Assembly (NCBI GenBank): GCA_937888905.1
Contig: CALATA010000014.1
Span: 310,001 to 374,000, forward strand
DNA: 64,000 nucleotides
Source: Terrimonas sp937888905
GTDB taxonomy: Bacteria; Bacteroidota; Bacteroidia; Chitinophagales; Chitinophagaceae
Direction of reading: 5' to 3'
Shown: positions 35,902 through 43,910 of the stretch, in pieces
How positions within the stretch are numbered: position 1 is the first letter of the stretch
Layout: each line of letters opens with the position of its first letter
Notes under the pieces: generated by a model
The model's input: only the letters and a program-made list of their open reading frames with translations
The model's database searches: none
Told to the model about the DNA's origin: nothing
Made by a program: the position numbers and the translations under genes

Positions 35902-36704
35902 AAACGGACAAAATAAAAGTGCATTTTACAGACAACGACCTGATTGCCCCAACCAACCCCATTGAGGTAAACCTGATAGGGGCTGGAGGCACAGGTTCAA
36001 AGGTGCTAACCGCATTGGTAGAAATGAATTACAGCCTGAATGAATTGGGACATGCAGGGATAGCGGTGAGGCTTTGGGATGATGATATAGTAACAGATTC
36101 CAATTTAGGCAGACAGCGGTTTGCTGAATGTGAGGTAGGACTATATAAGTCCGTTGCCCTGATAAACCGTTCCAACAGATGGGCTGGCACGAACTGGAAA
36201 GCTGAAACCACAAAGTTTGAAAGGGATAGTTTGGACAGGTTGCCCGAACATGCACAGGCAAGTATTTACATTTCCTGCGTTGATAGCGTAAAGGCACGAT
36301 TTGAAATAGCTGAGATACTTAAAGGACTGAATAGTTACAGGGCATACCGCAATCAAGCCAAATATTGGATGGATTTCGGCAATAGCCAGTCCACAGGGCA
36401 GGTGCTACTATCCACTATCGGCAGTATCAAGCAACCAAAGTCTGAAAAATATCAGGCGGTGGCAAGCCTGCCATTTATTACAGATGAATATGGCGAACTG
36501 CTGAAACGGTCTGAAGAAACAGATAATACCCCAAGCTGTTCACTGGCTGAAGCATTGGAAAAGCAAGACTTGTACATTAATTCCTCCCTTGCCCAAATGG
36601 GTTGCTCCCTGCTATGGAACCTTTTCCGCAACGGAATGACCGAAAATAAGGGCTTCTTTCACAACCTTGCCAACTTTACCACCCAACCGATAAAGGTCGC
36701 CTAA
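35898..36704 (+). CDS. PRTRC system ThiF/E1-like family protein
   Basis: 268 aa from the ATG at 35898; a longer reading upstream lies inside protein B and is rejected. The E1-like Rossmann core has the nucleotide-binding VNLIGAGGTGSKVL, the downstream DDDIVTDSNLGRQRF (Asp and Arg of the adenylation site) and a crossover region (YISCVDSVKARFEI). ThiF/E1 enzymes adenylate the C-terminal Gly of ubiquitin-like proteins. Protein C, small and ending in Gly, is a natural candidate partner, but that is inference. Last gene of the plus-strand block. Confidence 0.85.
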   Translation: MKTDKIKVHFTDNDLIAPTNPIEVNLIGAGGTGSKVLTALVEMNYSLNELGHAGIAVRLWDDDIVTDSNLGRQRFAECEVGLYKSVALINRSNRWAGTNWKAETTKFERDSLDRLPEHAQASIYISCVDSVKARFEIAEILKGLNSYRAYRNQAKYWMDFGNSQSTGQVLLSTIGSIKQPKSEKYQAVASLPFITDEYGELLKRSEETDNTPSCSLAEALEKQDLYINSSLAQMGCSLLWNLFRNGMTENKGFFHNLANFTTQPIKVA

Positions 36705-36940
36705 AGCCCCTCCCAGGCGGCGCATCGGCATTCCTTTCCCCGTAGGCGGAACACCGCTGCGCGAAGAAGCGGTGCAGCCACTTATGCAAAACCGTCCTCA
36801 CTACCTTTTAGTCCGTTCATCCGTTTCCGCATAACAGACTGCGGCATTATTAATCATCTATATTACTGGAGATGGTCTTTCTTATTTGAGGCTGCAATTA
36901 TGTATTTGTAAATTCTTCAGTTCTTGCTTTCTATGAGCAT

Positions 36941-37345
36941 CTAAGATTCCTCTTCTTCATCTGATTTTGTAGCCCATTCCAGATGTTTTATTATACCTTT
37001 TTGTAGGCTCAAAAGGAAAGGTATTCCTTCGCTTCTCACTATGCTATTGGGATTGCAAATCTCCAGAAGAGTGCTTAAAGAATTAGCAAACCAGGCATAA
37101 TTTCCTCTAAGTGGAGGGATTGCCTGCACATTCAAATACCTGATAGCACCAATAAGTATCTCATCACCATCCGGCAAACCCTCCACTTGATAATAATTTT
37201 GATTTGCGATTTCAATAAACTTATTGGTCATTTCATTTAATTCAGAAATATCTTCTGGAAGCCTTTCAATAGGAGCCGAATCCTTATCCCACATCAAGTC
37301 TTCCGCTAACATAAAGCAAACCTCAAGTAATTTGTTCTCGTCCAT
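36941..37345 (-). CDS. Hypothetical protein, accessory cargo
   Basis: 134 aa, acidic and soluble (DISELNEMTNKFIEIANQNY; EGLPDGDEILIGAIRYL; ending SDEEEES). No recognised domain. AT-rich like the genes around it and facing away from the PRTRC block, it probably belongs to the cargo region. A gap of 60 bases separates it from the HEPN-like gene on the same strand, and it could act as a partner (antitoxin) to it; this is a guess. Confidence 0.6.
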   Translation of the reverse strand: MDENKLLEVCFMLAEDLMWDKDSAPIERLPEDISELNEMTNKFIEIANQNYYQVEGLPDGDEILIGAIRYLNVQAIPPLRGNYAWFANSLSTLLEICNPNSIVRSEGIPFLLSLQKGIIKHLEWATKSDEEEES

Positions 37346-37405
37346 GTTATACTTTTAAATCATTACGATTGTTAGAGATTATATTTATGCGTCTGGGAGC
37401 TTTAT

Positions 37406-37954
37406 CTAAGCATTTACTCTGGCATACACCAGCGGTACTATTCCTCGTAATAATTGAATTGCTGGTGACAAAAGCATTTCCTGATATTGATGCAGTCCCT
37501 TTTCTCCGTGAACAATGTTACACCGGATTGAATAAAGCGTTTTCATTAAAGCAAGGATTTTTGTCGCAGGCACTGCTGATTGCAATCCATTGATAAGTTG
37601 TTGGTCGCGGTTGGGCTGCGGTGTTCCTCTATTCAGGTCAATATTGAAATGAGGCATCGCCTGATATAATGCCTGGATTTGGTTGTCAAGTCCTTGCTGT
37701 GTTAAATAATGGGCAATAGCAGCAGCTCCAAGAAAATCAATTGTAAAAGTAGTAGCTCCCGCTCTGTCACCAACTTGTTCTCTCGCATTACCAGTTTCCT
37801 GAGCTTTTTTTATCGGAACGATATTGTACAGGAAGTTATAGTTGATAAATAAGGTTACGTATTTATCAATAAGGCTGGCAACATCCTCATCTACTATATT
37901 ATCGGCTTTCTGAAGCCACCTGTTATAAAAATCCTGTTGATCTGGTGATAGCAT
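37406..37954 (-). CDS. HEPN-like protein (possible RNase toxin or defence component)
   Basis: 182 aa, all-helical in appearance. Near the C-terminus the segment MKTLYSIRCNIVHGEKGL holds Arg144 and His149, an Rx4H motif preceded by a helix, which is the mark of HEPN RNases and Apea-like HEPN domains. The N-terminal helix pair (YVTLFINYNFLYNI) fits the fold. HEPN proteins act in toxin-antitoxin, abortive infection and CRISPR systems. The small acidic gene downstream may be its partner. Function inferred from one motif and the location. Confidence 0.55.
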   Translation of the reverse strand: MLSPDQQDFYNRWLQKADNIVDEDVASLIDKYVTLFINYNFLYNIVPIKKAQETGNAREQVGDRAGATTFTIDFLGAAAIAHYLTQQGLDNQIQALYQAMPHFNIDLNRGTPQPNRDQQLINGLQSAVPATKILALMKTLYSIRCNIVHGEKGLHQYQEMLLSPAIQLLRGIVPLVYARVNA

Positions 37955-38131
37955 ATTTTAGATTAATTTGATGCTTTCAAATCTACGGCAATTCACTCCA
38001 ATGTTGTAAGATTCTGTTCTGTAAATCTGAGAATTGCGTCGGTACTTGGTAATGGTAGTGTGAATTAATTATTTAGAACAAAATATTATATTTTGCAACA
38101 GTCTATTCAAACCCTGTAAAGAAATTGTCTG

Positions 38132-39250
38132 ATGAATGATATGTCACTTTTTGAAAAGAAAGAAAGAACATTAGATGGGCCTGCTAAATACAACGTAGAT
38201 ACCTATCAGTACTATAACGATAGTGCCAGGCAAGACATGGAAGTTATAAGACAGTTACTTGAAAAGTGGTTTTCGCATTATCCCGATGATGAAAAGCAAG
38301 ACCTAAAGACACGATTTCAAGCCTCATTTGATGCCGCATTTTATGAGTTATATATCTATACACTATTCACGAAGCTGGGATTTTCATTATCAATACACCC
38401 TGATATTCCCGGCACATTAAAACGTCCGGATTATCTTGCTACAAAAGATGGGGAGTTTCTATTTATCGAGGTTAAACACATGACAATGCGATCCCAAGAT
38501 GAGCGGTCGCTTGAAAGGAAAAAGAATACACTTCTCGATTCGTTGGATAAAATTGATGCATCGAATTTTTTGTTGAAACTGGATGAAATCGTTTTCAAAG
38601 ATAACAGCCAGCCAAGTGGAAAAATGATCGTCCGTTATTTTAACCAAGCCATTTCATCGTATGATCCTGATATATATACAGACCTTTTAAGTCAACGTGG
38701 ATTTCAGGCAATGCCTAAAATTGTATATGATGATGATAAAGTCAAAATAGAGTTGCAGTTAATTCCAAAATCGCCATTACATCGTGGAACTAATTCCCGT
38801 TCCATTGGCACTCATCCGATCGTTACCCAAATAGGTAATGATAGCGAGGATATAATTACTGCTTTGGAATCAAAAGCTACGCGCTATGGAGCATTAAATG
38901 CTCCGTACATTATTTGTCTAAATAAGCAGAGTATTTCTCTTGATATTATAGAAGTGCAGGAGGCGCTATACGGCTCATTGCAAATTTCTTGGCGTGATAT
39001 TCCTGACAACCGGGATGAAAGATTAGAGCTTTCAGGAAATGGTTTTTTTGGTTCAAAAAATAATCCCAAGTTTACAAGAGTGTCAGGAGTATATATTACC
39101 AACGCCAATACGGCTAATTTAGCCACTACTGTAGATCACGCATTCCGACACAACCCATTTGCACAGTTTCCGACCTATATGGTAATTGACAAGCCGGTGC
39201 AAGAATTGTTGAGCATACCTCTTGATTACCCAATGCCATCTAAAATCTGA
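38132..39250 (+). CDS. Predicted PD-(D/E)XK nuclease, paired with a trypsin-like protease
   Basis: 372 aa. A helix with Glu (FDAAFYELYIYTLFTKLGF, residues 66-84) leads into KRPDYLATKDGEFLFIEVKH, in which Asp100, Glu113 and Lys115 make a PD-(D/E)XK active site. The remainder (VTQIGNDSEDIITALESKAT; AFRHNPFAQFPTYMVIDKP) is unassigned. The family degrades DNA in restriction and phage-defence systems. The protease gene starts four bases after the stop, so the two are almost certainly one operon. AT-rich cargo next to element borders supports a defence role, but this pairing was not recognised as a named system. Confidence 0.65.
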   Translation: MNDMSLFEKKERTLDGPAKYNVDTYQYYNDSARQDMEVIRQLLEKWFSHYPDDEKQDLKTRFQASFDAAFYELYIYTLFTKLGFSLSIHPDIPGTLKRPDYLATKDGEFLFIEVKHMTMRSQDERSLERKKNTLLDSLDKIDASNFLLKLDEIVFKDNSQPSGKMIVRYFNQAISSYDPDIYTDLLSQRGFQAMPKIVYDDDKVKIELQLIPKSPLHRGTNSRSIGTHPIVTQIGNDSEDIITALESKATRYGALNAPYIICLNKQSISLDIIEVQEALYGSLQISWRDIPDNRDERLELSGNGFFGSKNNPKFTRVSGVYITNANTANLATTVDHAFRHNPFAQFPTYMVIDKPVQELLSIPLDYPMPSKI

Positions 39251-39254
39251 TTCT

Positions 39255-40004
39255 ATGACAGACGCCGAATTGATGGTTAGAGCATCCATTCAAGTTTTTC
39301 TGGCAAAAGCAGATTACCCCAAGCCAGAAGGTTTTGGTTCTTGCTGTGTAATCGTTTACCAAAACCGAAGGTTTTTTATTTCAGTTTCGCACGTTACTGA
39401 TGCAGAAGGATACACCACTTTTTTAGAGACTAATCAACCATTTGATAAGAGGGGGCCAATCATTCAACCCATAGGAGGTATTTGTTACTTCGATCAGATA
39501 AAGGTAACGAAAGACATGTCTCTGGAGGACTTTGAATCGGTATTACAGCAAGGCAAAAGATTGGATATTGCGTTTGCTGAAATTAAACATAATATAGAGC
39601 TGCTGCAACCTGAAATGGATTTTAAAGCATTTAAGGTGGAAGCGTCAACAAAGTTGCCGTTGTTTATGGAGGATGCTGCTATGCCAACCAAAGACGAACG
39701 GTATGGTTTCTTTGGAAAAGTTAGGCATAGCTATAATGGAATACAACTTTCCATGATACCAACCTTGAAACATAGTTTAAAGTTCCATCGCACTAAAGGA
39801 GAATTTTATATGTTCTTGGCTCCCCAGATAATATCCGATAGCGAGGATTATGAAGGATGCAGTGGTGCGCCTATTTTAGATAGTCAATGCAGAATTGTGG
39901 CTCTTGCCTGCGCAGTACACACTGGTACCAGGATTATTTATGGGTTCCCGATTCAAAAGTGTAAGGAATTATTAGACTACGCACTGCAAACTGGTATGCT
40001 ATAG
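39255..40004 (+). CDS. Trypsin-like serine protease, partner of the nuclease
   Basis: 249 aa from the ATG at 39255; an earlier in-frame start would overlap the nuclease gene. The triad can be placed: His46 in FISVSHV, Asp104 in RLDIAFAEI and Ser203 in GCSGAPIL, with a trypsin-like VIVYQNRRFF strand before the His. No signal peptide, so it is probably cytoplasmic. Cytoplasmic trypsin-like domains occur in bacterial conflict systems, where proteolysis activates an effector. Here the nuclease is the obvious candidate substrate or partner. Complete gene; last of the plus-strand cargo. Confidence 0.7.
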   Translation: MTDAELMVRASIQVFLAKADYPKPEGFGSCCVIVYQNRRFFISVSHVTDAEGYTTFLETNQPFDKRGPIIQPIGGICYFDQIKVTKDMSLEDFESVLQQGKRLDIAFAEIKHNIELLQPEMDFKAFKVEASTKLPLFMEDAAMPTKDERYGFFGKVRHSYNGIQLSMIPTLKHSLKFHRTKGEFYMFLAPQIISDSEDYEGCSGAPILDSQCRIVALACAVHTGTRIIYGFPIQKCKELLDYALQTGML

Positions 40005-40074
40005 TGTCGTATCTTAAATATTGAAAATCAGCATATTGTATTGTAGTATTTTGAGTGTATTTTTTATTTAAAGT

Positions 40075-40139
40075 TCGCACAACAGCTTTAAATCCGCTAA
40101 AAAGTGGTTCGAGTTTTGTACCACAGGGTTCACAGGAAA
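40075..40139 (+). other. tRNA 3'-end-like or attachment-site-like sequence
   Basis: The stretch around GTGGTTCGAG (40104-40113) and TACCACA resembles the T-arm and 3' end of a tRNA gene, but the T-arm does not pair properly and no full cloverleaf exists. It is followed directly by a terminator and by an integrase fragment, the usual order at a tRNA-targeting element border. It may be a decayed attachment site. Confidence 0.3.
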
Positions 40140-40167
40140 GGTCTGACTTCGGTCAGGCCTTTTTTTT
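40140..40167 (+). terminator. Rho-independent terminator
   Basis: GGTCTGAC (40140-40147), a TTCG tetraloop and GTCAGGCC (40152-40159) form an 8-bp stem followed by eight T residues. A strong intrinsic terminator downstream of the protease gene and of the tRNA-like sequence. Confidence 0.8.
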
Positions 40168-40194
40168 GTGCGTATACGGGCATTTACGCGGGTT

Positions 40195-40330
40195 ATGGAA
40201 ATCTTTCATCAAAACACTTCAATCTTATTTTGGTTATTCAAGGCCAAACATCAGCGGATAGTAAATCTCCTATCTACTGCCGGATCACGATCGAAGGAAA
40301 AAGAGCAGAGCTGTCCACCGAAAAAAGATC
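40195..40330 (+). pseudogene. Tyrosine recombinase (integrase), N-terminal remnant
   Basis: One frame gives MEIFHQNTSILFWLFKAK and the next gives TSADSKSPIYCRITIEGKRA then ELSTEK. Joined by a frameshift near 40248 they match the N-terminal arm-binding domain of Bacteroidota phage-type integrases (PIYxRITxxGKRAELST). The catalytic domain is missing; homology stops at about 40328, where a serine hydrolase fragment on the other strand begins. It is probably what is left of the integrase of the mobilizable element. Confidence 0.65.
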
Positions 40331-40553
40331 TATAGTCTTCGTGAAGAGAAGGATACTTTTCTTTTGAAAAAGGAGTAGACGTCTCGCTCTAAATTTGTTA
40401 TCAACCCGTCCTTGATCGTTACATCCAAAAGCAAGACGGTAATACTCTTTCCGGCAGACCGGATATCATGTAGTTGATTACGCCAAAATGTATTGTAGTA
40501 ATTTTCTAACACAATTTTATTGTCTTTAGCTACTACCAATCCAACATTTCCCA
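40331..40553 (-). pseudogene. Serine hydrolase fragment, duplicate of the gene at 55781
   Basis: The minus strand encodes GLVVAKDNKIVLENYYNTFW and DIRSAGKSIT, nearly identical to residues about 59-92 of the intact serine hydrolase at 55781-56857, including its SxxK Ser and Lys. After DVYSFF the frame shifts; the neighbouring frame continues KEKYPSLHEDY as in the full gene. Both ends are missing. A fragment of about 74 codons left by duplication or recombination at the element border. Confidence 0.75.
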
Positions 40554-40694
40554 ACTCTGTAGCGATTCAATTTTTAAACGCCATCCTGATAAGGCAAATA
40601 AAAAATATGGCTGACACTGTAACATTTCATACAGTTCAAACGATTTACTACCAGCATAATTATTTAAAGACAACAAAACAGAAACAAGATAAAC

Positions 40695-41912
40695 ATGAGG
40701 ACCGCCTTTTTCCTGACAGTTTTATTCTTTTCATTGACGGTATCCGGACAAACGAAAAGCCCCAAATGGGACAGCTTTATTTCAGCATTGCAGATCCTGG
40801 AAAATGATTACCAGAACTATTATGTCGCCAAAGATTATGTGCGCACCGAGTCCATTTTGAAACAAATGATTGTATCTGCTGATAGCCTGAACCTGTCAGA
40901 GCAGGAGGAAAATGATTTTCAGCCTACCATTAAAACGATCAAAGCAAATGTCTATTACAACCTGGCTTGTGTCAATTCCCTGCTGAATAAAAAACAGGCT
41001 GCAATAGCTGATTTTGATAAAGCGATAGACTTTGGTTATTCAGAATACCAGCACGCAAAAACCGACAGTGACCTGGACAATATCCGGAATGATAAGAAAT
41101 TCGTCGCTTCTTTAAGCCGGATAAAACAGTACGATATGCTCCAGATCCTCCGGCACTCAGGCAATTATACAGCACAAGACAACAGATCATTGCCTTCATT
41201 TGTATACCAACACGCAGAACAACAAAATCTCAGAGAAGTTAAGAGGTATTTTAATCTCGATTCCGTAGCAGGCAATGGCAATGAGGTATCAAAGATCATT
41301 AATATCATGTTGTACGTTACGAAAAGTATTAAGTATGATGGCTCCAATTGGGCCTTATGTGAGTTTGATGCTATTGATTTTTATAATTATTACAAGGCAA
41401 CGGGAAAAGGAATTAATTGCAGGCACAAGGCAATGACGCTTAACGAAATGTATCTTGCCATGGGTTTCAAGTCCCGTTATGTGACCTGCATGCCCAAGGA
41501 TCGGAAGGACACCGATTGCCATGTTATTAACTGCGTGTATTCCGAAACATTAAAAAAATGGCTGTGGATGGATGCTTCTCATGGCATATATGTGATGGAT
41601 GAGAATAATAATATGTTGAGCATCGGGGAAGTAAGGGATCGCCTGAAGAATAACCTGCCGTTGAAACTGAATAAAGAAACGGTAAGAACCAAAGAATGGT
41701 ACCTGGACTATTATATGGCTAAAAACCTATACTGGATTCAATGCACCAATATCAGTAAATTCAATACCGAAAGCAGGTATAGAACCGCCGAAAAAGATCT
41801 TCAATACATCTCCCTGGTTCCATCAGGTTTTGATGAAGCACAGAACAACTACTTGAAAGGTAACATCATCACAAACGATCCTGCTTACTTCTGGCAACTG
41901 CCCGGGAAATAA
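40695..41912 (+). CDS. Secreted TPR and transglutaminase-like protein
   Basis: 405 aa. A signal peptide (MRTAFFLTVLFFSLTVSGQ) is followed by TPR-like helices (IKANVYYNLACVNSLLNKKQ; AIADFDKAIDFGYSE) and a transglutaminase-like fold with a possible Cys-His-Asp triad: GINCRHKAMTLNEMY, DCHVINCVYSE and LWMDASHGI. The family includes cysteine proteases and peptide-bond-handling enzymes acting in the periplasm or outside. Intact; a normal chromosomal-looking gene flanked by debris. Confidence 0.7.
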   Translation: MRTAFFLTVLFFSLTVSGQTKSPKWDSFISALQILENDYQNYYVAKDYVRTESILKQMIVSADSLNLSEQEENDFQPTIKTIKANVYYNLACVNSLLNKKQAAIADFDKAIDFGYSEYQHAKTDSDLDNIRNDKKFVASLSRIKQYDMLQILRHSGNYTAQDNRSLPSFVYQHAEQQNLREVKRYFNLDSVAGNGNEVSKIINIMLYVTKSIKYDGSNWALCEFDAIDFYNYYKATGKGINCRHKAMTLNEMYLAMGFKSRYVTCMPKDRKDTDCHVINCVYSETLKKWLWMDASHGIYVMDENNNMLSIGEVRDRLKNNLPLKLNKETVRTKEWYLDYYMAKNLYWIQCTNISKFNTESRYRTAEKDLQYISLVPSGFDEAQNNYLKGNIITNDPAYFWQLPGK

Positions 41913-41993
41913 TCCAGTCTGCTGAGGAAAGATGTGGCAAGCGCATCAACTATCCGACATTTTTGATGACGCTATTTTATTTTATATTTCCAT

Positions 41994-42071
41994 ATGAAAT
42001 GGATTACCCGAGAGCGACCTAAAATTGACCGTATAGCCTGTTTGATTTCATTTTTTGCCGGTTTAGGTTAG
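41994..42071 (+). pseudogene. Remnant of a ChrB-type chromate resistance gene
   Basis: The first 16 codons read MKWITRERPKIDRIAC, the well-conserved start of the ChrB C-terminal-type (chromate resistance) domain, normally continuing PWLI. Here the sequence diverges after Cys and stops within ten codons. A short but specific match; it indicates that a ChrB-like gene was truncated by deletion at this place. Confidence 0.5.
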
Positions 42072-42148
42072 CACTGCGGATCTGCCATGATAATTCCTGT
42101 ACCAAAGAGAAACGCAGTTAATGAAGTTTCGCGAATGAATGCCTGGCA

Positions 42149-42274
42149 TTAACTGAAGCCGAATACCGGCCAGTTATCCTGCTCGAGGAATACACTCGGA
42201 TCCAGCACGCTTACGCAGCGCTGGTTGATAGGAGCGGCACGCACTCCAATGTGTTTCTGGATTGCTTGTTTCAT
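42149..42274 (-). CDS. 41-aa ORF downstream of the DUF6266-like gene
   Basis: MKQAIQKHIGVRAAPINQRC followed by a Val/Asp/Glu-containing tail ending NWPVFGFS. It starts 30 bases after the stop of the DUF6266-like gene on the same strand, with clean start and stop codons. A possible small secreted or precursor peptide; it could also be chance. No signal peptide or known family. Confidence 0.35.
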   Translation of the reverse strand: MKQAIQKHIGVRAAPINQRCVSVLDPSVFLEQDNWPVFGFS

Positions 42275-42303
42275 GATCGTGATTTTTATGATGAAAAAAG
42301 AGA

Positions 42304-43059
42304 TTACACACCGGAGATCGCCACAAGCGACAGCGCATTGAATGATCCGTTTCTCAAGGGATACATCTGCGCATTCACCTGCTGGTAGAACTCGATGCCC
42401 AACGTCAGAAACAAAGGATGGGCACTGTTCGCCGTAACCGCATTCACCAGGTCGATCACAGCCGTCGGATTAGCGTCCCAAGGCAGAACCGCCGTCTCGC
42501 TATTGGCGGACACGAACACTTCGTTTTCGAAATCGATCTCTGCACCTGCAGAAACAATTTTGAAGTGGGTGGTACCACCTGGTGCGGCGATCATGTTCAG
42601 CGGTACAAAAGCCGGGATGTTGATCGACAGCGTACCGGCTGCCCGGTCGATCACCGGCGTGAACGGCGCGTAAATGGTCGTGCCCAGTTTGCCATTGATG
42701 TTAAAGTCAAACCCGGCCAACAGTTCGGCTTCGCCGTCGATCACGTTGCGAAGGCCGCGGGGATTCACCGCGTCTTCCTGGAGCACGCGGACCATTTCCT
42801 TTGTCAGCCGGCTTACCATCCGCGGATCTGAAGCGTTCTGCAGCAGGCCGCGGATAGCATTCCGCAGGAGCTTGCCGGCTTTGCCGGCACGGCCAAACTC
42901 CGAACCATTCTCACGTGTGCGCTGGAAGGCTGGATCGTTCGCGATCCTTGCCGCAGGCACACCGCCTTTTTCCCTCGCCAAATACCCGTCTTTCGATTTG
43001 TAGAAGGTAATATCACCGATAGTACCGTCCAGCTTCACAATTCCTTTCTGCCGTGCCAT
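42304..43059 (-). CDS. DUF6266-like protein
   Basis: 251 aa. The N-terminus (MARQKGIVKLDGTIGDITFY, then KSKDGYLAREKGG) is characteristic of a protein group abundant in Chitinophagaceae and assigned here to DUF6266-like proteins. It is Ala/Asn-rich with predicted beta strands (PFTPVIDRAAGTLSINIPAF; FKIVSAGAEIDFENEVFV), no signal peptide, and no catalytic motif. Function unknown. It is followed by a 41-codon ORF. Confidence 0.7.
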   Translation of the reverse strand: MARQKGIVKLDGTIGDITFYKSKDGYLAREKGGVPAARIANDPAFQRTRENGSEFGRAGKAGKLLRNAIRGLLQNASDPRMVSRLTKEMVRVLQEDAVNPRGLRNVIDGEAELLAGFDFNINGKLGTTIYAPFTPVIDRAAGTLSINIPAFVPLNMIAAPGGTTHFKIVSAGAEIDFENEVFVSANSETAVLPWDANPTAVIDLVNAVTANSAHPLFLTLGIEFYQQVNAQMYPLRNGSFNALSLVAISGV

Positions 43060-43199
43060 AACAACCCATTTTACTTTTTCACAATTCTGCTAACCACCGT
43101 ACAGCTGACAGCTGATACATTCGTTATTTTTGCAGCTACAGCACAATTTTAGAATGAACTCTAAAAACAAAAAAGCAGCCGTTCCGAACGTGCAGGATT

Positions 43200-43406
43200 A
43201 TGCAGCAAACGATCCCCAATCGCATAGTCATTTATGCGAAAGACATCATGAATATCACCGGTCGCAAGGAACGCGCAGCCCGGGCGCTGCTGGCTGCAAT
43301 CAAGAAGAAGTTTAAGAAGAAGAAGGGAGAGTTTGTGTCGGTGGATGAATTTTGCGAGTTTACGGGATTGAAGAAGGAGAGTGTAAGGGAGTTTCTGGTG
43401 GGGTGA
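43200..43406 (+). CDS. Small basic conserved protein, possible DNA-binding
   Basis: 68 aa. MNITGRKERAARALLAAIKK followed by a Lys cluster and FVSVDEFCEFTGLKKESVRE looks like a helix-turn-helix pair of the type found in small Bacteroidota DNA-binding proteins. It may be transcribed divergently from the DUF6266-like gene (140 bases away). Function otherwise unknown. Confidence 0.6.
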   Translation: MQQTIPNRIVIYAKDIMNITGRKERAARALLAAIKKKFKKKKGEFVSVDEFCEFTGLKKESVREFLVG

Positions 43407-43622
43407 ATGGTAGCAGATCTTCATCCTAAGTATGGATAAAGCATGAATAGGCCCCTTCTACATTTTTGAAACGCCCAATTAACGGCACTTTCAGCTTTTT
43501 TTGCCGTTAATTTGAGCCATCACCGTTCGGAGAAGTGCATCCGAGTATATCGCGTTAATTCTTCAGCTTCTAAAAATCTATAGTCAGCCATTGAACCAGG
43601 CTGCGTCAGGCTGCTACGATTA

Positions 43623-43682
43623 TGTTCACTATTTTTCCGTGTTCACGGGCAGTGAACAGTGGAAAATAATGAACAGATTGAA
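43623..43682 (+). repeat. 60-bp repeat with internal dyads, copy A
   Basis: Starts GTTCACTATTTTTC and ends AATAATGAACAGATTGAAA. It includes a perfect TGTTCAC-5-GTGAACA hairpin and outer GTTCA/TGAAC arms. About 90 percent identical by eye to copy B. May be two ancestral copies of one operator region. Confidence 0.65.
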
Positions 43683-43850
43683 AGATATAGCAATTACTAA
43701 GCGACGTATTGTCGGGTCTTAATATTGGAAATGTTCGATTCTGGCCAGTAATAAAATTTATTGATGGCCAGAATTTCGTCTCCACTATCGGTGTGTTACA
43801 CCGGAGCGCTTCTTAAACTGTCTCTGGATTACTACAGTGCAATGATTACT

Positions 43851-43910
43851 GTTCACTATTTTTCTGCGTTCACAGGCAGTGAACAGTTCAAAATAATGAA
43901 CAGATTGAAA
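43851..43910 (+). repeat. 60-bp repeat with internal dyads, copy B
   Basis: Begins GTTCACTATTTTTCTG and keeps GTTCAC-5-GTGAAC in the middle, ending AATGAACAGATTGAAA as in copy A, 228 bases away. The copies differ mainly at the loop and next to the inner arms. Confidence 0.65.

Noticed and set aside
40075..40139. A functional tRNA gene
   Set aside because: Only a T-arm-like and 3'-like segment is seen; stems do not pair and no acceptor partner exists upstream.
43130..43315. Plus-strand frame overlapping the 68-aa protein
   Set aside because: It is in another frame of a gene with a better protein pattern, and its sequence looks random.
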